Source of the DNA: Chromatiaceae bacterium
Lineage (GTDB): Bacteria; Pseudomonadota; Gammaproteobacteria; Chromatiales; Chromatiaceae
Assembly (NCBI GenBank): GCA_016714645.1
Contig: JADKCI010000001.1
Coordinates: forward strand, 1,116,001-1,180,000
Length of the DNA stretch: 64,000 nucleotides
Reading direction: 5' to 3'
The notes below the pieces were generated by a model. It was not told the origin of the DNA, searched no databases, and was given only the letters and a program-made list of their open reading frames with translations. Position 1 is the first letter of the stretch. Every line of letters starts with the position of its first letter. This document shows, one piece after another, positions 7,811 through 15,900 of the stretch. Made by a program: the position numbers and the translations under genes.

Positions 7811-8329
7811 GTGAGCGAAAGAGATTGGCTAAGACTTCCTGTTGTTTCAACCGGGGCTGAGTATCTCGTCATGGGACACCTCATGCGAAGGAATATACTG
7901 ACTTACAAGGCACCTGAAGGCAATGAGGGTTACGATCTCATTTGCATCCACCCAGAGCCACGATATAAACCAAAAGATAATGAACGGGCACAGGTTCGAA
8001 TCCAGGTAAAGAGTCGCTACGCGACTGTCTGCGACCGTGGCTTTCCAATCAAGGAAAAAGCACTTGACGCTTTCGATTTTCTTGTTGTAGTTTTTCTGAA
8101 TATCGGAAAATTTTACGGAAGTAATGATGGGACAACGGGCGCTGAAGCTCCTGAGTTTTATACGTTAACGCCAGAATTTATTAAAGAGAATCATGATACT
8201 TCATCAAGCTGGCAAAAGGTTCGGTTGAAAAAACTTCAGAATGAAATTGAACCGTTCAAAAACGAGGCAGGTTTTGAGCTAATAGCGGAGGCGCTAGGTG
8301 CTCCTGTACCCAAGAAAATCAGAGCATAA
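7811..8329 (+). CDS. PD-(D/E)xK-like cassette protein, second of its kind
   Basis: 172 residues from the GTG at 7811, which has CAGGAG 6 bp upstream and lies just past the attC; longer frames would run through the attC. The pattern GAEYLVMGHLMRRNILTYKA, then GYDLICIHP and RIQVKSRY repeats the E...D...QVK order of the preceding cassette protein, so the two are probably distant homologues of a nuclease-like (DUF4365-like) family. A longer insert follows. Low GC and flanking attC sites mark it as a mobile cassette gene. Confidence 0.6.
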   Translation: MSERDWLRLPVVSTGAEYLVMGHLMRRNILTYKAPEGNEGYDLICIHPEPRYKPKDNERAQVRIQVKSRYATVCDRGFPIKEKALDAFDFLVVVFLNIGKFYGSNDGTTGAEAPEFYTLTPEFIKENHDTSSSWQKVRLKKLQNEIEPFKNEAGFELIAEALGAPVPKKIRA

Positions 8330-8392
8330 TATGGCGCCCCAGCCGACGTCAGGCCGCAGTGCGGTCTTTCTCGGCTGTGCTTGGTGTTAGGC
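8324..8392 (+). other. attC-like site
   Basis: Left core GCATAAT and right core GTTAGGC (a perfect GTTRRRY) frame CAGCCGA and TCGGCTG arms with an inner GGCCGCAGTGCGGTC hairpin. 69 bp; the left core overlaps the stop codon of the upstream gene, as is common in cassettes. Confidence 0.7.
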
Positions 8393-8413
8393 GAGGAGCA
8401 AAGGCACAAGACG

Positions 8414-8671
8414 ATGCCAATAATCAGTAGATTTCTCGGAATCGTCATCGCGATGTATTGGGATGATCACTCGCCGCCTCATTTCCATGCCAAATATTGT
8501 GATTACGAGATTACCGTTGATATTCTCACCGGCATTGTGGAGGGTAGATTCCCGAAACGCGCTCTTCGCCATGTATTGGAATGGCATGAAATCCATAAAG
8601 ACGAACTTTTGGAAGATTGGGAGCTGTGCCGAAGGAAGGAGACCCTAAAAGAGATAGAGCCGCTGGAGTAA
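8414..8671 (+). CDS. DUF4160 family protein (cassette toxin-antitoxin-like pair, first gene)
   Basis: 85 residues. MPIISRFLGIVIAMYWDDH, then SPPHFHAKY and the downstream ALRHVLEWHEIHKDELLEDW are the family hallmarks of DUF4160. Its TAA shares its last base with the ATG of the DUF2442 gene, so the two are coupled. DUF4160-DUF2442 pairs are common on mobile DNA and integron cassettes and have been suggested to be toxin-antitoxin-like, but I know of no firm mechanism. AGGAG at about 8394 serves as a loosely spaced ribosome site. Confidence 0.85.
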   Translation: MPIISRFLGIVIAMYWDDHSPPHFHAKYCDYEITVDILTGIVEGRFPKRALRHVLEWHEIHKDELLEDWELCRRKETLKEIEPLE

Positions 8672-8964
8672 TGTCAATGTTTCTTCATGTATCTGATGCA
8701 CGCTATCTCGCCGACTATAAGGTAGAGGTTCTGTTCAACGATGGAAGAAAAGGCATCGCCGATCTTTCTTCGGCGCTAGAAGGATCCGCATTCCAGCAAC
8801 TGCAAGACATCTCTGTGTTCGCTCAGCTTCGTGTTGACAAAGAACTCGATACCATCGTTTGGCCAAATGGTGCGGATTTCGCCCCAGAGTTTTTGTATTT
8901 TCAGGCTTTTAAATATGTCCCGGACCTGCAAGAAAAATTCAGGCAATGGGGATATATCGCCTAA
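8671..8964 (+). CDS. DUF2442 family protein (pair partner of DUF4160)
   Basis: 97 residues from the ATG overlapping the upstream stop. DARYLADYKVEVLFNDGRKG, then IADLSSALEG, LDTIVWPNGADFAPEFLY are the conserved DUF2442 segments (small alpha/beta domain often encoded beside DUF4160). Its TAA lies inside a GCCTAAC core site (8959-8965), but no matching right half of an attC follows. Confidence 0.85.
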   Translation: MSMFLHVSDARYLADYKVEVLFNDGRKGIADLSSALEGSAFQQLQDISVFAQLRVDKELDTIVWPNGADFAPEFLYFQAFKYVPDLQEKFRQWGYIA

Positions 8965-8991
8965 CAAACGAGCGTAAGGAAATTTTCCACA
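8959..8991 (+). other. Truncated attC (left core only)
   Basis: GCCTAACAAACGAGCG begins like an attC, yet only 26 bp separate it from the next gene and no GTTRRRY core or complementary arm is present. The site has probably lost its 3' half, fusing two cassettes. Confidence 0.5.
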
Positions 8992-9738
8992 ATGGACATC
9001 CCACGGATATTCAACATCACTGAAAGTGCTCACCGCATCCACAACCCGATCACACCCGAAAAGCTCGCCACTCTCGGCGCAGCGCTGCGTCTGGAACCGG
9101 GCGCCCGAGTGCTCGACCTCGGCAGCGGTTCGGGGGAGATGCTGTGCACCTGGGCACGCGATCACGGCATCATCGGCACCGGCATCGACATGAGCCAGTT
9201 GTTCTCCGAGCAAGCGAAACGCCGTGCTGAAGAACTCGGCGTCGCCGATCAAGTCAAGTTCAGCCATGGCGACGCGGCCGGCTATGTCTCTGACGAAAAG
9301 GTCAGCGTGGCAGCCTGTGTCGGTGCCACCTGGATCGGTGGGGGAGTCGCCGGCACCATCGAGCTTCTGGCGCGGAGCCTGCGCGCCGGCGGGATCATCC
9401 TGATCGGCGAGCCTTACTGGCGGCAGTTACCGGCGACGGAAGAGGTCGCCAAAGGCTGTCTTGCCAACTCGATCTCCGACTTTCTCATGCTCCCAGAACT
9501 TCTCGCGTCCTTCGGCCGCCTCGGCTACGACGTCGTTGAAATGGTTCTGGCTGACCAGGACGGCTGGGACAGATACGAGGCGGCCAAATGGCTCACCATG
9601 CGCCGATGGCTTGAAGCCAATCCCGACGACGAGTTAGCGAAAGAGGTTCGCGCCCAACTGACTTCGGAACCCGAGCGCTACGCCGCTTACACGCGTGAAT
9701 ACCTGGGCTGGGGTGTGTTCGCGCTGATGACGCGATGA
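8992..9738 (+). CDS. Class I SAM-dependent methyltransferase (cassette gene)
   Basis: 248 residues. RVLDLGSGSGEMLCTWARDH is motif I of a Rossmann methyltransferase, followed by TGIDMSQLF (acidic ribose-binding position), VKFSHGDAAGY and a late RAGGIILIGEPYWRQ. The family resembles small-molecule methyltransferases often found in integron cassettes; the substrate is unknown. It is more GC-rich than the preceding cassettes. A truncated attC follows its stop. Confidence 0.85.
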   Translation: MDIPRIFNITESAHRIHNPITPEKLATLGAALRLEPGARVLDLGSGSGEMLCTWARDHGIIGTGIDMSQLFSEQAKRRAEELGVADQVKFSHGDAAGYVSDEKVSVAACVGATWIGGGVAGTIELLARSLRAGGIILIGEPYWRQLPATEEVAKGCLANSISDFLMLPELLASFGRLGYDVVEMVLADQDGWDRYEAAKWLTMRRWLEANPDDELAKEVRAQLTSEPERYAAYTREYLGWGVFALMTR

Positions 9739-9779
9739 AGTGCGATGACGATTAGTTTGCGCACTGAATTACCGCCTTG

Positions 9780-9815
9780 GCCTAACCCTCGCTTCGAGGG
9801 GACCGCCGAGATGCT
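9780..9815 (+). other. Truncated attC at the end of the cassette array
   Basis: GCCTAACCCTCGCTTCGAGGGGACC is the usual left half of an attC of the type with a CCCTC/GAGGG inner hairpin. The mirrored right half ending in GTTRRRY is absent. From here to the nif-linked gene at 9981 I see no gene. Confidence 0.5.
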
Positions 9816-9980
9816 GCTAGATCATGCGTGAAGATCCCATCGTCGCAGAAATTCGGCAGTTCAAAAATACGGTCACGACCTTGATCGGATTTGCGAGGCC
9901 CTGAGGGAGCAGTAAGCGAAGTCTAAGCGTAAAGTCGTGACCCGCAGCCCCCAAATAAGCCAGAGACATCCCCCTGACGG

Positions 9981-10949
9981 CTAGAGCCCATAGGGATCGG
10001 CATACCAATCCCGCAAGATCTTGAGATCCCGGGCGGGGAGATAGGCGTAGGCCCCCATCAGGTCGGCATGGACCGCCTCGGCGAGCCGGTGCGAGACCTT
10101 GGGGCTGGTGAGCATGTGAAAGTACCAGGCGAAGGGGTAGCCGAGTGCCCGGTCGAACCCGTGGATCCGGTTGGCGAGGAGGGCGCCCCGGGCTACTGCT
10201 CCGTCGGGCAGGGGGGGAATCTCGCCCACCAGGATGGGGATGGGTTTGGCGCTGAGGTGTAACGCGCCCTTGCGGTTCTGAGACTCCCGGATGGCGAGGA
10301 CCCAATGCTCGCTGAAGTGGGCCGATTCCTGGGCGCTGCAGCGCTCCCAGTCCTTTACGAAACGCTGGAGGCGTGGACCTGCCTCTCGGGAGGCCATGAA
10401 ATCCGGCACCCGCAGCAGGCGCCGGAAGAGGAGGCGTGGGGGTCCCAGGGGCTTGGGCTCCAGGTGCGGGAAGTCCAGGGGGTCGACGAACTCGGCGATG
10501 CTGTCGGGGAACCAGTCGGGGGCAGTGATGGGGCGATCCTGGACCTCCTGAAGCTGCTCGACCTCGATCTGAAGGAAGTCCGCCGATCCAGGCCCGATGG
10601 GGACCACCAGATAGTGCGTCTGGCCGTTGAGACGGGTCGCGATATAGGGCAGGTCGGCGACCTTGAGCAGGAGCTCATCGATATCGCCGCCGGACTCGGC
10701 CTCCGCCCAGGGGAGGATATGGTGGGCGATGCGCTGGCCCTCCCGGTCCACCAGGCCGCCCAGCCGATGCCAGCCGCCACGGGTCAGGGCGTGGCGTGGC
10801 TCCATCCCCGGGAGCAGGTCGCGCAGTACCGCGATCAGGGCATTCAGGTCCGCGGGCGCCGGCAGGGTGGCGCAAGCCGACCCCAGGGCGATCTCCAGGT
10901 CGGTGGGTCCCCGGGCGTCCCCGGGGCGGGTGATGGCGGGATTATCCAT
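9981..10949 (-). CDS. nif-linked protein of unknown function
   Basis: 322 residues from the ATG at 10949, 8 bp after the stop of the DUF6129-like gene. I do not recognise the family. It looks cytosolic: no signal peptide or membrane segment, with conserved-looking blocks RGGWHRLGGLVDREGQRIAH, PYIATRLNGQTHYLVVPIGP and LAWYFHML-like text near the C-terminus (GYPFAWYFHMLTSPKVSHRL). As the last gene of the nifHDKT-fdx-nifY transcript it is probably expressed under nitrogen-fixing conditions. A role in cofactor maturation or nitrogenase protection is possible, but only context supports it. Confidence 0.7.
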   Translation of the reverse strand: MDNPAITRPGDARGPTDLEIALGSACATLPAPADLNALIAVLRDLLPGMEPRHALTRGGWHRLGGLVDREGQRIAHHILPWAEAESGGDIDELLLKVADLPYIATRLNGQTHYLVVPIGPGSADFLQIEVEQLQEVQDRPITAPDWFPDSIAEFVDPLDFPHLEPKPLGPPRLLFRRLLRVPDFMASREAGPRLQRFVKDWERCSAQESAHFSEHWVLAIRESQNRKGALHLSAKPIPILVGEIPPLPDGAVARGALLANRIHGFDRALGYPFAWYFHMLTSPKVSHRLAEAVHADLMGAYAYLPARDLKILRDWYADPYGL

Positions 10950-10957
10950 GGCGCCCG

Positions 10958-11227
10958 TCAGACCCCGGGTTCCATTTCGGCCAGCACCAGCCCGGTGGCC
11001 ATGTCCAGGTCCGTCGTGAGGCGCGGGCACCCAGCCTGTCCATCCACCAGGTAGAGGTTGAAGCCCGCCGCGGTGCGCACGGGCCTGGCCCCGCCGATGT
11101 CATCGTCCCGACAGTAGGTGAAGTGGTGCTCGGCGAAGACCTCGCGCAGGGCCGCCAGGGTCCGATCGTTGAGTCCGGCGCGCGCCACGACCTGCATCAC
11201 CTGCTCGATACGCTCCGGGGTGATCAC
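10958..11227 (-). CDS. Small nif-associated protein (DUF6129-like)
   Basis: 89 residues beginning at a GTG that overlaps the nifY stop (GTGA). Text such as HHFTYCRDDDIGGARPVRTA and GFNLYLVDGQAGCPRLTTDL resembles a small conserved protein found only in nif clusters (DUF6129). Two Cys are present but no cluster-binding motif. Its function is unknown; tight coupling to nifY suggests a role near FeMo-cofactor handling. Confidence 0.65.
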   Translation of the reverse strand: MITPERIEQVMQVVARAGLNDRTLAALREVFAEHHFTYCRDDDIGGARPVRTAAGFNLYLVDGQAGCPRLTTDLDMATGLVLAEMEPGV

Positions 11228-11928
11228 GCCTCCACCTCCAGCGCCGGCTCGAAGCGGATGCGCGCCTCGGGGGCATGACCCATGACCTTGGCGAGCCAGG
11301 GGGGCGGTTTGTCCGCCAGGATGCGCTGGAGGCTGGTCAGGCGCTGACGGGCGCTACCCCCGGCGGCATCCTGGATGGGATGGATGTCGGCCTTGACCAC
11401 CTTGGCGGCGGCGGGCCCGCCAATCGAGGCGACATAGAGGAGCTGACAATCGCGGATCAGGTGGGCGCGATAGGCCGTTTTGTCTTCCGCCTGGCCGTCC
11501 TCGACGTCGCGGGCGTCGATCAGGCGTACCCCGGCGGCGGAGACCTGGTAGATGAGAAAGCGCCGGGCACTACCAAAATGGCCATCCAGGACCTCGCCGC
11601 CATTAGAGGCACAGGCCACCCGGATGGCGCCGGGCATCATCCCTTCGTCATAAGGGTCCAGGGCCGGGGGCGGGTCGGTCGCGGCGATCCCTTCCCCCTT
11701 CAACAGGGCCAGGGCGGTCTTGAGGGCATCCAGGTCCAGGTCCTCGAGATCGCCATTCGCGGCGGTCTTGAGGTCCTTGACGCGCAGGCTCGCCAGCTTA
11801 TCCGCTGTCGGCGGCAGGCCGATGGCGTCAGCCAGGACGCGGATCAGGCGGGCGGGCGAGATATCGGGCAGAACCCGGGCAGCGAGTCCGATGCGCAGGG
11901 CGATGTCGTTCGAAAGTGGCTTATCCAT
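11224..11928 (-). CDS. nifY: NifY, nitrogenase cofactor-binding/chaperone protein
   Basis: 234 residues. The N-terminal 100 residues are a helical domain (LAARVLPDISPARLIRVLAD, then LPPTADKLASLRVKDLKTA) as in NifY/NafY. The C-terminal half is the NifX/NifY/NifB-tail dinitrogenase cofactor fold: IRVACASNGGEVLDGHFGSA, then RRFLIYQVSA, LIDARDVEDGQAEDK and YVASIGGPAAAKVVKADIHP. Such proteins hold apo-dinitrogenase or FeMo-co during assembly. The position after nifHDKT agrees with Azotobacter-like order. Confidence 0.9.
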   Translation of the reverse strand: MDKPLSNDIALRIGLAARVLPDISPARLIRVLADAIGLPPTADKLASLRVKDLKTAANGDLEDLDLDALKTALALLKGEGIAATDPPPALDPYDEGMMPGAIRVACASNGGEVLDGHFGSARRFLIYQVSAAGVRLIDARDVEDGQAEDKTAYRAHLIRDCQLLYVASIGGPAAAKVVKADIHPIQDAAGGSARQRLTSLQRILADKPPPWLAKVMGHAPEARIRFEPALEVEA

Positions 11929-12078
11929 GGTCTTGGCTTCTCAAATCGGTGCGCGGGTCGGCCGCGGAGGCTTGGCCCTCCCTGGCCACACACGAAAATC
12001 GGACGGGGGTTTGCCACCCCGTCCGGTCGCCCATGTCGGCGCTTTACCTGGCGGTTGGGGATCCGTCCGGATACCCGC

Positions 12079-12273
12079 CTAGGCCGCGATGATGCAGTCA
12101 TCCTCCATGCAGGCGCTGATGCACTGGGGCAGGTCGTGTTCGCCCACGCACTCGGTGCAGGTCTCGGCGTCAATCTTGTAGGTCCCCTTGAAGGGGCTGA
12201 TGGACTTGGTGGGGCAAAGCGGCAGGCAGTCGCCGCAAGCGGTGCAGATACTTCTAACGATCTGAAAGGCCAT
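12079..12273 (-). CDS. nif-associated 2[4Fe-4S] ferredoxin
   Basis: 64 residues with two cluster motifs: CTACGDCLPLCP (CxxCxxCxxxCP) and the expanded C-terminal CTECVGEHDLPQC..C pattern with C-x8-C spacing typical of FdxN-type, Allochromatium-type ferredoxins. It likely carries electrons to nitrogenase reductase or to cofactor synthesis. It lies between nifT and nifY in the same direction. Confidence 0.9.
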   Translation of the reverse strand: MAFQIVRSICTACGDCLPLCPTKSISPFKGTYKIDAETCTECVGEHDLPQCISACMEDDCIIAA

Positions 12274-12318
12274 GATGCTCTCCCATTAGGCGGTGGCCGG
12301 CGGACCCCGGCCGGTGAT

Positions 12319-12534
12319 TTATGCGGCGCGGGTGAAGCGCAGGGTGGTCGGAAAACGTGGGGGCGGGCTGATCGGGTCCAGGTACCATTGGGAACCATCG
12401 GTCAGTTCCACCTTGCCACCCCAGGCCTCCGGGGTGTCGGTCTCCACGGAGGCGATGGTCTCTTCCATATCCTTCTTGGCGACATAGAAGAGGAGGGCCC
12501 CGGTGTCGCTCTTGCGGATCATGACGCTCGGCAT
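12319..12534 (-). CDS. nifT: NifT/FixU protein
   Basis: 71 residues. MPSVMIRKSDTGALLFYVAK, then EAWGGKVELTDGSQWYLDP and a short basic tail match the small NifT (FixU) family that follows nifK in many diazotrophs. It is not essential in the species tested and its biochemical role is unclear. Confidence 0.9.
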   Translation of the reverse strand: MPSVMIRKSDTGALLFYVAKKDMEETIASVETDTPEAWGGKVELTDGSQWYLDPISPPPRFPTTLRFTRAA

Positions 12535-12584
12535 GGTGATGCTCTCCAGGGGATGGAAAAGGCGGCGCGGGCAGCCATCCGCGG

Positions 12585-14156
12585 CTAACGCACCAGGTCG
12601 TAGTTGTAGTCGGTGGTCCCCATGCCGCGGGTTTCGTCATCCAGCCGCTCCAGGACCGCGTTGACCAGGGTGGTCAGCAGGTACATGGCCCCCTCGTAGC
12701 CCAGGGTGGTCATGCGGTGCAGATGGTGGCGGTCGAAGATCGGGAAGCCGATGCGGATCAGCGGGACCTCATGCTCCTTGCCCTTGTGCAGGGTGTCGCG
12801 CTGGATGAACTTGCCGTAGCTGTTGCCGATCATGAAATCAGGCTTGTCGGTGAAGCACAGGGAGCGGAAGTGCCAGAGGTCGCAGCCGGTGTAAACCTTG
12901 CCCTCCTTGCCGAAGGGCGAGGAGGCGAGCAGCGTCTCTGCCTCCTTCTTCCAGCGCTTGTTGGCCTGGTGGCAGAGGACGTGGGTCGGTTCGGCCCCCA
13001 GTTCCAGCAGGAACTTGACCATGCCGAGGACGAAGTCGGCGTCTCCATAGAGGGCGAACTTCTTGCCGTGCAGCCAGGCATGGCTGTCGGTCATCATATC
13101 GACCAGGCGGCCGCGCTCCTTGGTGAGCGAGTCGGGGATGGGCTTGCCGGTCAACTCGGCCACCTTCATCAGGAATTCGTCGGTCCAGGCCAGCCCCATG
13201 GGGATGTTGAGGTGGCTCGACGGCTGCTTCCAGGTGATCTGGACGAATTTCTTGGTCTTGGCCAATTGCCAGGGTTGCAGCAAGAGGGTGTCAATGGCGT
13301 TGGGGGCATCCTGCATCTCTTCGAGGCGGGTACCTCCATCGTACATGCGAAATTCGCCATCGGCCGGGGTATCCAGCACCTCGGTGGGGTCGCAGAGCAG
13401 GCTGTAATCGACACCCATCTCCTTCATCATGCGGTGCAGGACGCGATAGTTACCCAGATAGGTCTCGAAGCCGGGCACCAGGTTGATCTTGCCATTGGAG
13501 CCGACGACCTTGTCGTCCATGGCGTTGATCGTGAAATAGCGCTGGATCCCCTCGAACATATTGTCCCAGCCCGTGGTATGGCTGCCGACGAAGCTGGGCG
13601 TATGGGCGAAGGGGGTCGGAAACTCGGACGGGATGTAACCTTCCTTCTTGGCATTGCCGATGAAGGCGTTGAGGTCGTCGCCGATGACCTCGGCCATGCA
13701 GGTGGTGCTGACGGCGATCATCTTCGGCTTGTAAAGGGCCATGGCGTTTTCCAGGCCATCGAACATGTTCTTCTGGCCGCCAAACACCGCCGCGTCCTCG
13801 GTCATGGAGTCCGAGACGCAGGCAATGGGCTCCTTGAAATGACGGTTGAAATAGGTGCGGAAATAGGCGACGCAGCCTTGCGAGCCATGCACATAGGGCA
13901 GGGTCTTCTCGAACCCGAGGGCGCAGAGGACGGCACCCAGGGGTTGACAGGCCTTGGCCGGATTGACGGTCAGGGCCTCGCGCTTAAAGTTGAGTTCCTG
14001 ATACTCCGGGGTGGTGCTCCACTGGAAGATCTCCTCGATCTTCTCGGCGGAGTGCCCCTCTTCCACGCCGTCGCGCTTCCGGGCGAGGTTATCCACATAC
14101 TCCGGTTCCCGGAAGAGGGGATAGCTGGGCTTGATCTGGTCGATGGTCTGGCTCAT
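12585..14156 (-). CDS. nifK: Nitrogenase MoFe protein beta subunit
   Basis: 523 residues, normal length. P-cluster ligands appear at the classical positions: C70 (PAKACQPLGA), C95 (GSQGCVAYFR) and C153 in the SVSTTCMAEVIGDD-type block (VSTTCMAEVIGDDL). NifK forms the alpha2beta2 dinitrogenase with NifD, holding the P-cluster at their interface. It is third in the nifHDKT operon and is separated from nifD by about 175 bp that include a palindromic repeat element. Confidence 0.98.
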   Translation of the reverse strand: MSQTIDQIKPSYPLFREPEYVDNLARKRDGVEEGHSAEKIEEIFQWSTTPEYQELNFKREALTVNPAKACQPLGAVLCALGFEKTLPYVHGSQGCVAYFRTYFNRHFKEPIACVSDSMTEDAAVFGGQKNMFDGLENAMALYKPKMIAVSTTCMAEVIGDDLNAFIGNAKKEGYIPSEFPTPFAHTPSFVGSHTTGWDNMFEGIQRYFTINAMDDKVVGSNGKINLVPGFETYLGNYRVLHRMMKEMGVDYSLLCDPTEVLDTPADGEFRMYDGGTRLEEMQDAPNAIDTLLLQPWQLAKTKKFVQITWKQPSSHLNIPMGLAWTDEFLMKVAELTGKPIPDSLTKERGRLVDMMTDSHAWLHGKKFALYGDADFVLGMVKFLLELGAEPTHVLCHQANKRWKKEAETLLASSPFGKEGKVYTGCDLWHFRSLCFTDKPDFMIGNSYGKFIQRDTLHKGKEHEVPLIRIGFPIFDRHHLHRMTTLGYEGAMYLLTTLVNAVLERLDDETRGMGTTDYNYDLVR

Positions 14157-14247
14157 GGGTAGGCTCCCGTCGCGCCGCTAATCCGCGGACAACGACCTGG
14201 TGGGTACTGAGTTCTGTGTCTTGGCCGGGCTTCCGGCGGGGTAGTGG

Positions 14248-14324
14248 CGTAGGTCGGGTTAGCGTAAGCGTAACCCGACACCCCCGCGGACTCGTTGGGT
14301 TACGCTGCGCTAACCCAACCTACG
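14248..14324. repeat. Palindromic dispersed-repeat-like element between nifD and nifK
   Basis: CGTAGGTCGGGTTAGCG on one side and CGCTAACCCAACCTACG on the other form a long imperfect inverted repeat. Each arm is itself a smaller palindrome (GTCGGGTTA..TAACCCGAC and TTGGGTTA..TAACCCAA). Sequences of this GTAGGTTGGGTTAGC type are scattered through many gammaproteobacterial genomes. Transcribed, it would fold strongly and could affect nifD/nifK mRNA processing. Confidence 0.7.
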
Positions 14325-14333
14325 CGTCTGGGA

Positions 14334-15818
14334 TCAGGCGCTGGCGGCCACGGGCAGGGCCTCTCCCGTGGCAGACTGCTGCCAGGGCGCCTGCATCTGT
14401 TTCCAGCAGGGGTTGTTGATGGTCATGTCCATGTCGCGGGCGAAGATGGCGAAGCCGTCGTAGCCGTGGTAGGGGCCGGAGTAGTCCCAGGAGTGCATCT
14501 GGCGGAAGGGGATGCCCATCTTCTGGAAAATGTACTTCTCCTTGATGCCGGAGCCCACCAGATCGGGCTTGACCTTCTTGACGAACTCCTCGAACTCATA
14601 GCCCGTGATGTCGTCGTAGAGCAGGGTCGCGTTGCCCATTTCCTTCATGGTGCGGTCATAGTCGTCGTTGTGGCCGAACTCGTAGCCCGTGCCCACGACC
14701 TCCATGCCGAGATCCTCGTAGGCGCCGATGACATGGCGCGGGCGCAGGCCGCCGACATAGAGCATGACCCGTTTGCCTTCCAGCCGCGGGCGGTACTTGG
14801 CGATGATCGCCTCGTACTCGGCCGTGTACTTGGCGATCACCTTCTCGGCGCCGGCCTGGATGGTCTCGTCAAAGAAACCGGCGATCTTGCGCAGCGACTC
14901 GGCGATCTTGGTGGGGCCGAAGAAGTTGTACTCCATCCAGGGCACCCCGTACTTCTCTTCCATGTGACGGGAGATGTAGTTCATGGAGCGGTAGCAGTGG
15001 ATCAGGTTCAGTTTGACCTTGGGGGTCAGTTCCATCTCGGAGAGAGTGCCGTCACCGGACCACTGGGCGACCACGCGCAGACCCATCTCTTCCAGCAGGA
15101 TGCGCGAAGACCAGGCGTCGCCACCGATGTTGTAGTCGCCGATCACGGCTACGTCATAGGGCGTGGTGGCGAAGGACTCGTCACCGTCGCGGTTGCCGAT
15201 GACCCAGTCACGGATGGCGTCGTTGGCGATGTGATGTCCCAAGGATTGGGAAACGCCGCGGAAGCCCTCGCAACGCACTGGTACCACGGGCTTTTCGAGT
15301 TCCTTGCTTTTCTTTTTGGCCACCGCCTCGATGTCGTCTCCGATGAGTCCAATGGGGCATTCGGACTGCACACTGATGCCCTTACTCAGGGGGAAGAGGC
15401 TCTCGATCTCGGAGATGAGCTTGTCGAGTTTCTTATCCCCGCCGAAGACGATGTCCTTCTCCTGAAAGTCCGAGGTGAAGTTCATGGTGCCGAAGGTGTT
15501 GATCCCGGTCATGCCGACGTAATAGTTGCGGCGACCCGCGCGGGAATACTGACCACAGCCCACCGGGCCGTGGGAGATGTGGATCATGTCCTTGATGGGA
15601 CCCCAGACCACGCCCTTGGAGCCGGCGTAGGCACAACCCCGGACCGTCATGACGCCAGGCAGGGACTTGCGGTTGGAGATGATGCATTTCTTGGACTGCT
15701 CGACCGTGGGGTCGTTGACCGCCAGATGCTTGGCGCGCTCTTTCTTGGCCTTTTCCGGATAGACCTCGAGCACCTCTTGGATGAGTTCGAGCGTCTCTTC
15801 GTGAGTCAATGCGGACAT
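14334..15818 (-). CDS. nifD: Nitrogenase MoFe protein alpha subunit
   Basis: 494 residues from the ATG at 15818, preceded by GAGGAAAG. P-cluster ligands C62 (VRGCAYAGSKG) and C88 (GPVGCGQYSR) sit at the standard positions. The FeMo-co Cys is in LNLIHCYRSMNYI and the His ligand in RQMHSWDYSGPYHGYDGF. It catalyses N2 reduction at FeMo-co in complex with NifK, with NifH as electron donor. It is the second gene of the operon. Confidence 0.98.
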   Translation of the reverse strand: MSALTHEETLELIQEVLEVYPEKAKKERAKHLAVNDPTVEQSKKCIISNRKSLPGVMTVRGCAYAGSKGVVWGPIKDMIHISHGPVGCGQYSRAGRRNYYVGMTGINTFGTMNFTSDFQEKDIVFGGDKKLDKLISEIESLFPLSKGISVQSECPIGLIGDDIEAVAKKKSKELEKPVVPVRCEGFRGVSQSLGHHIANDAIRDWVIGNRDGDESFATTPYDVAVIGDYNIGGDAWSSRILLEEMGLRVVAQWSGDGTLSEMELTPKVKLNLIHCYRSMNYISRHMEEKYGVPWMEYNFFGPTKIAESLRKIAGFFDETIQAGAEKVIAKYTAEYEAIIAKYRPRLEGKRVMLYVGGLRPRHVIGAYEDLGMEVVGTGYEFGHNDDYDRTMKEMGNATLLYDDITGYEFEEFVKKVKPDLVGSGIKEKYIFQKMGIPFRQMHSWDYSGPYHGYDGFAIFARDMDMTINNPCWKQMQAPWQQSATGEALPVAASA

Positions 15819-15900
15819 ATGGGCTTTCCTCGATTCAGCGCCGCGGCTCACTCGCCGACGGTCGCGCCATGGGAAACAGGGAACAGGGGGGCTGACTCGG

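Noticed and set aside
9817..10305. 162-codon minus-strand frame beside the nif-linked gene
   Set aside because: Overlaps the real frame of the nif-linked protein and is Pro/Arg/His-rich.
11275..12588. 437-codon plus-strand frame over nifY, ferredoxin and nifT
   Set aside because: It crosses three clear minus-strand nif genes and has shadow composition.
12717..14162. 481-codon plus-strand frame over nifK
   Set aside because: Shadow of nifK on the opposite strand; no family match.
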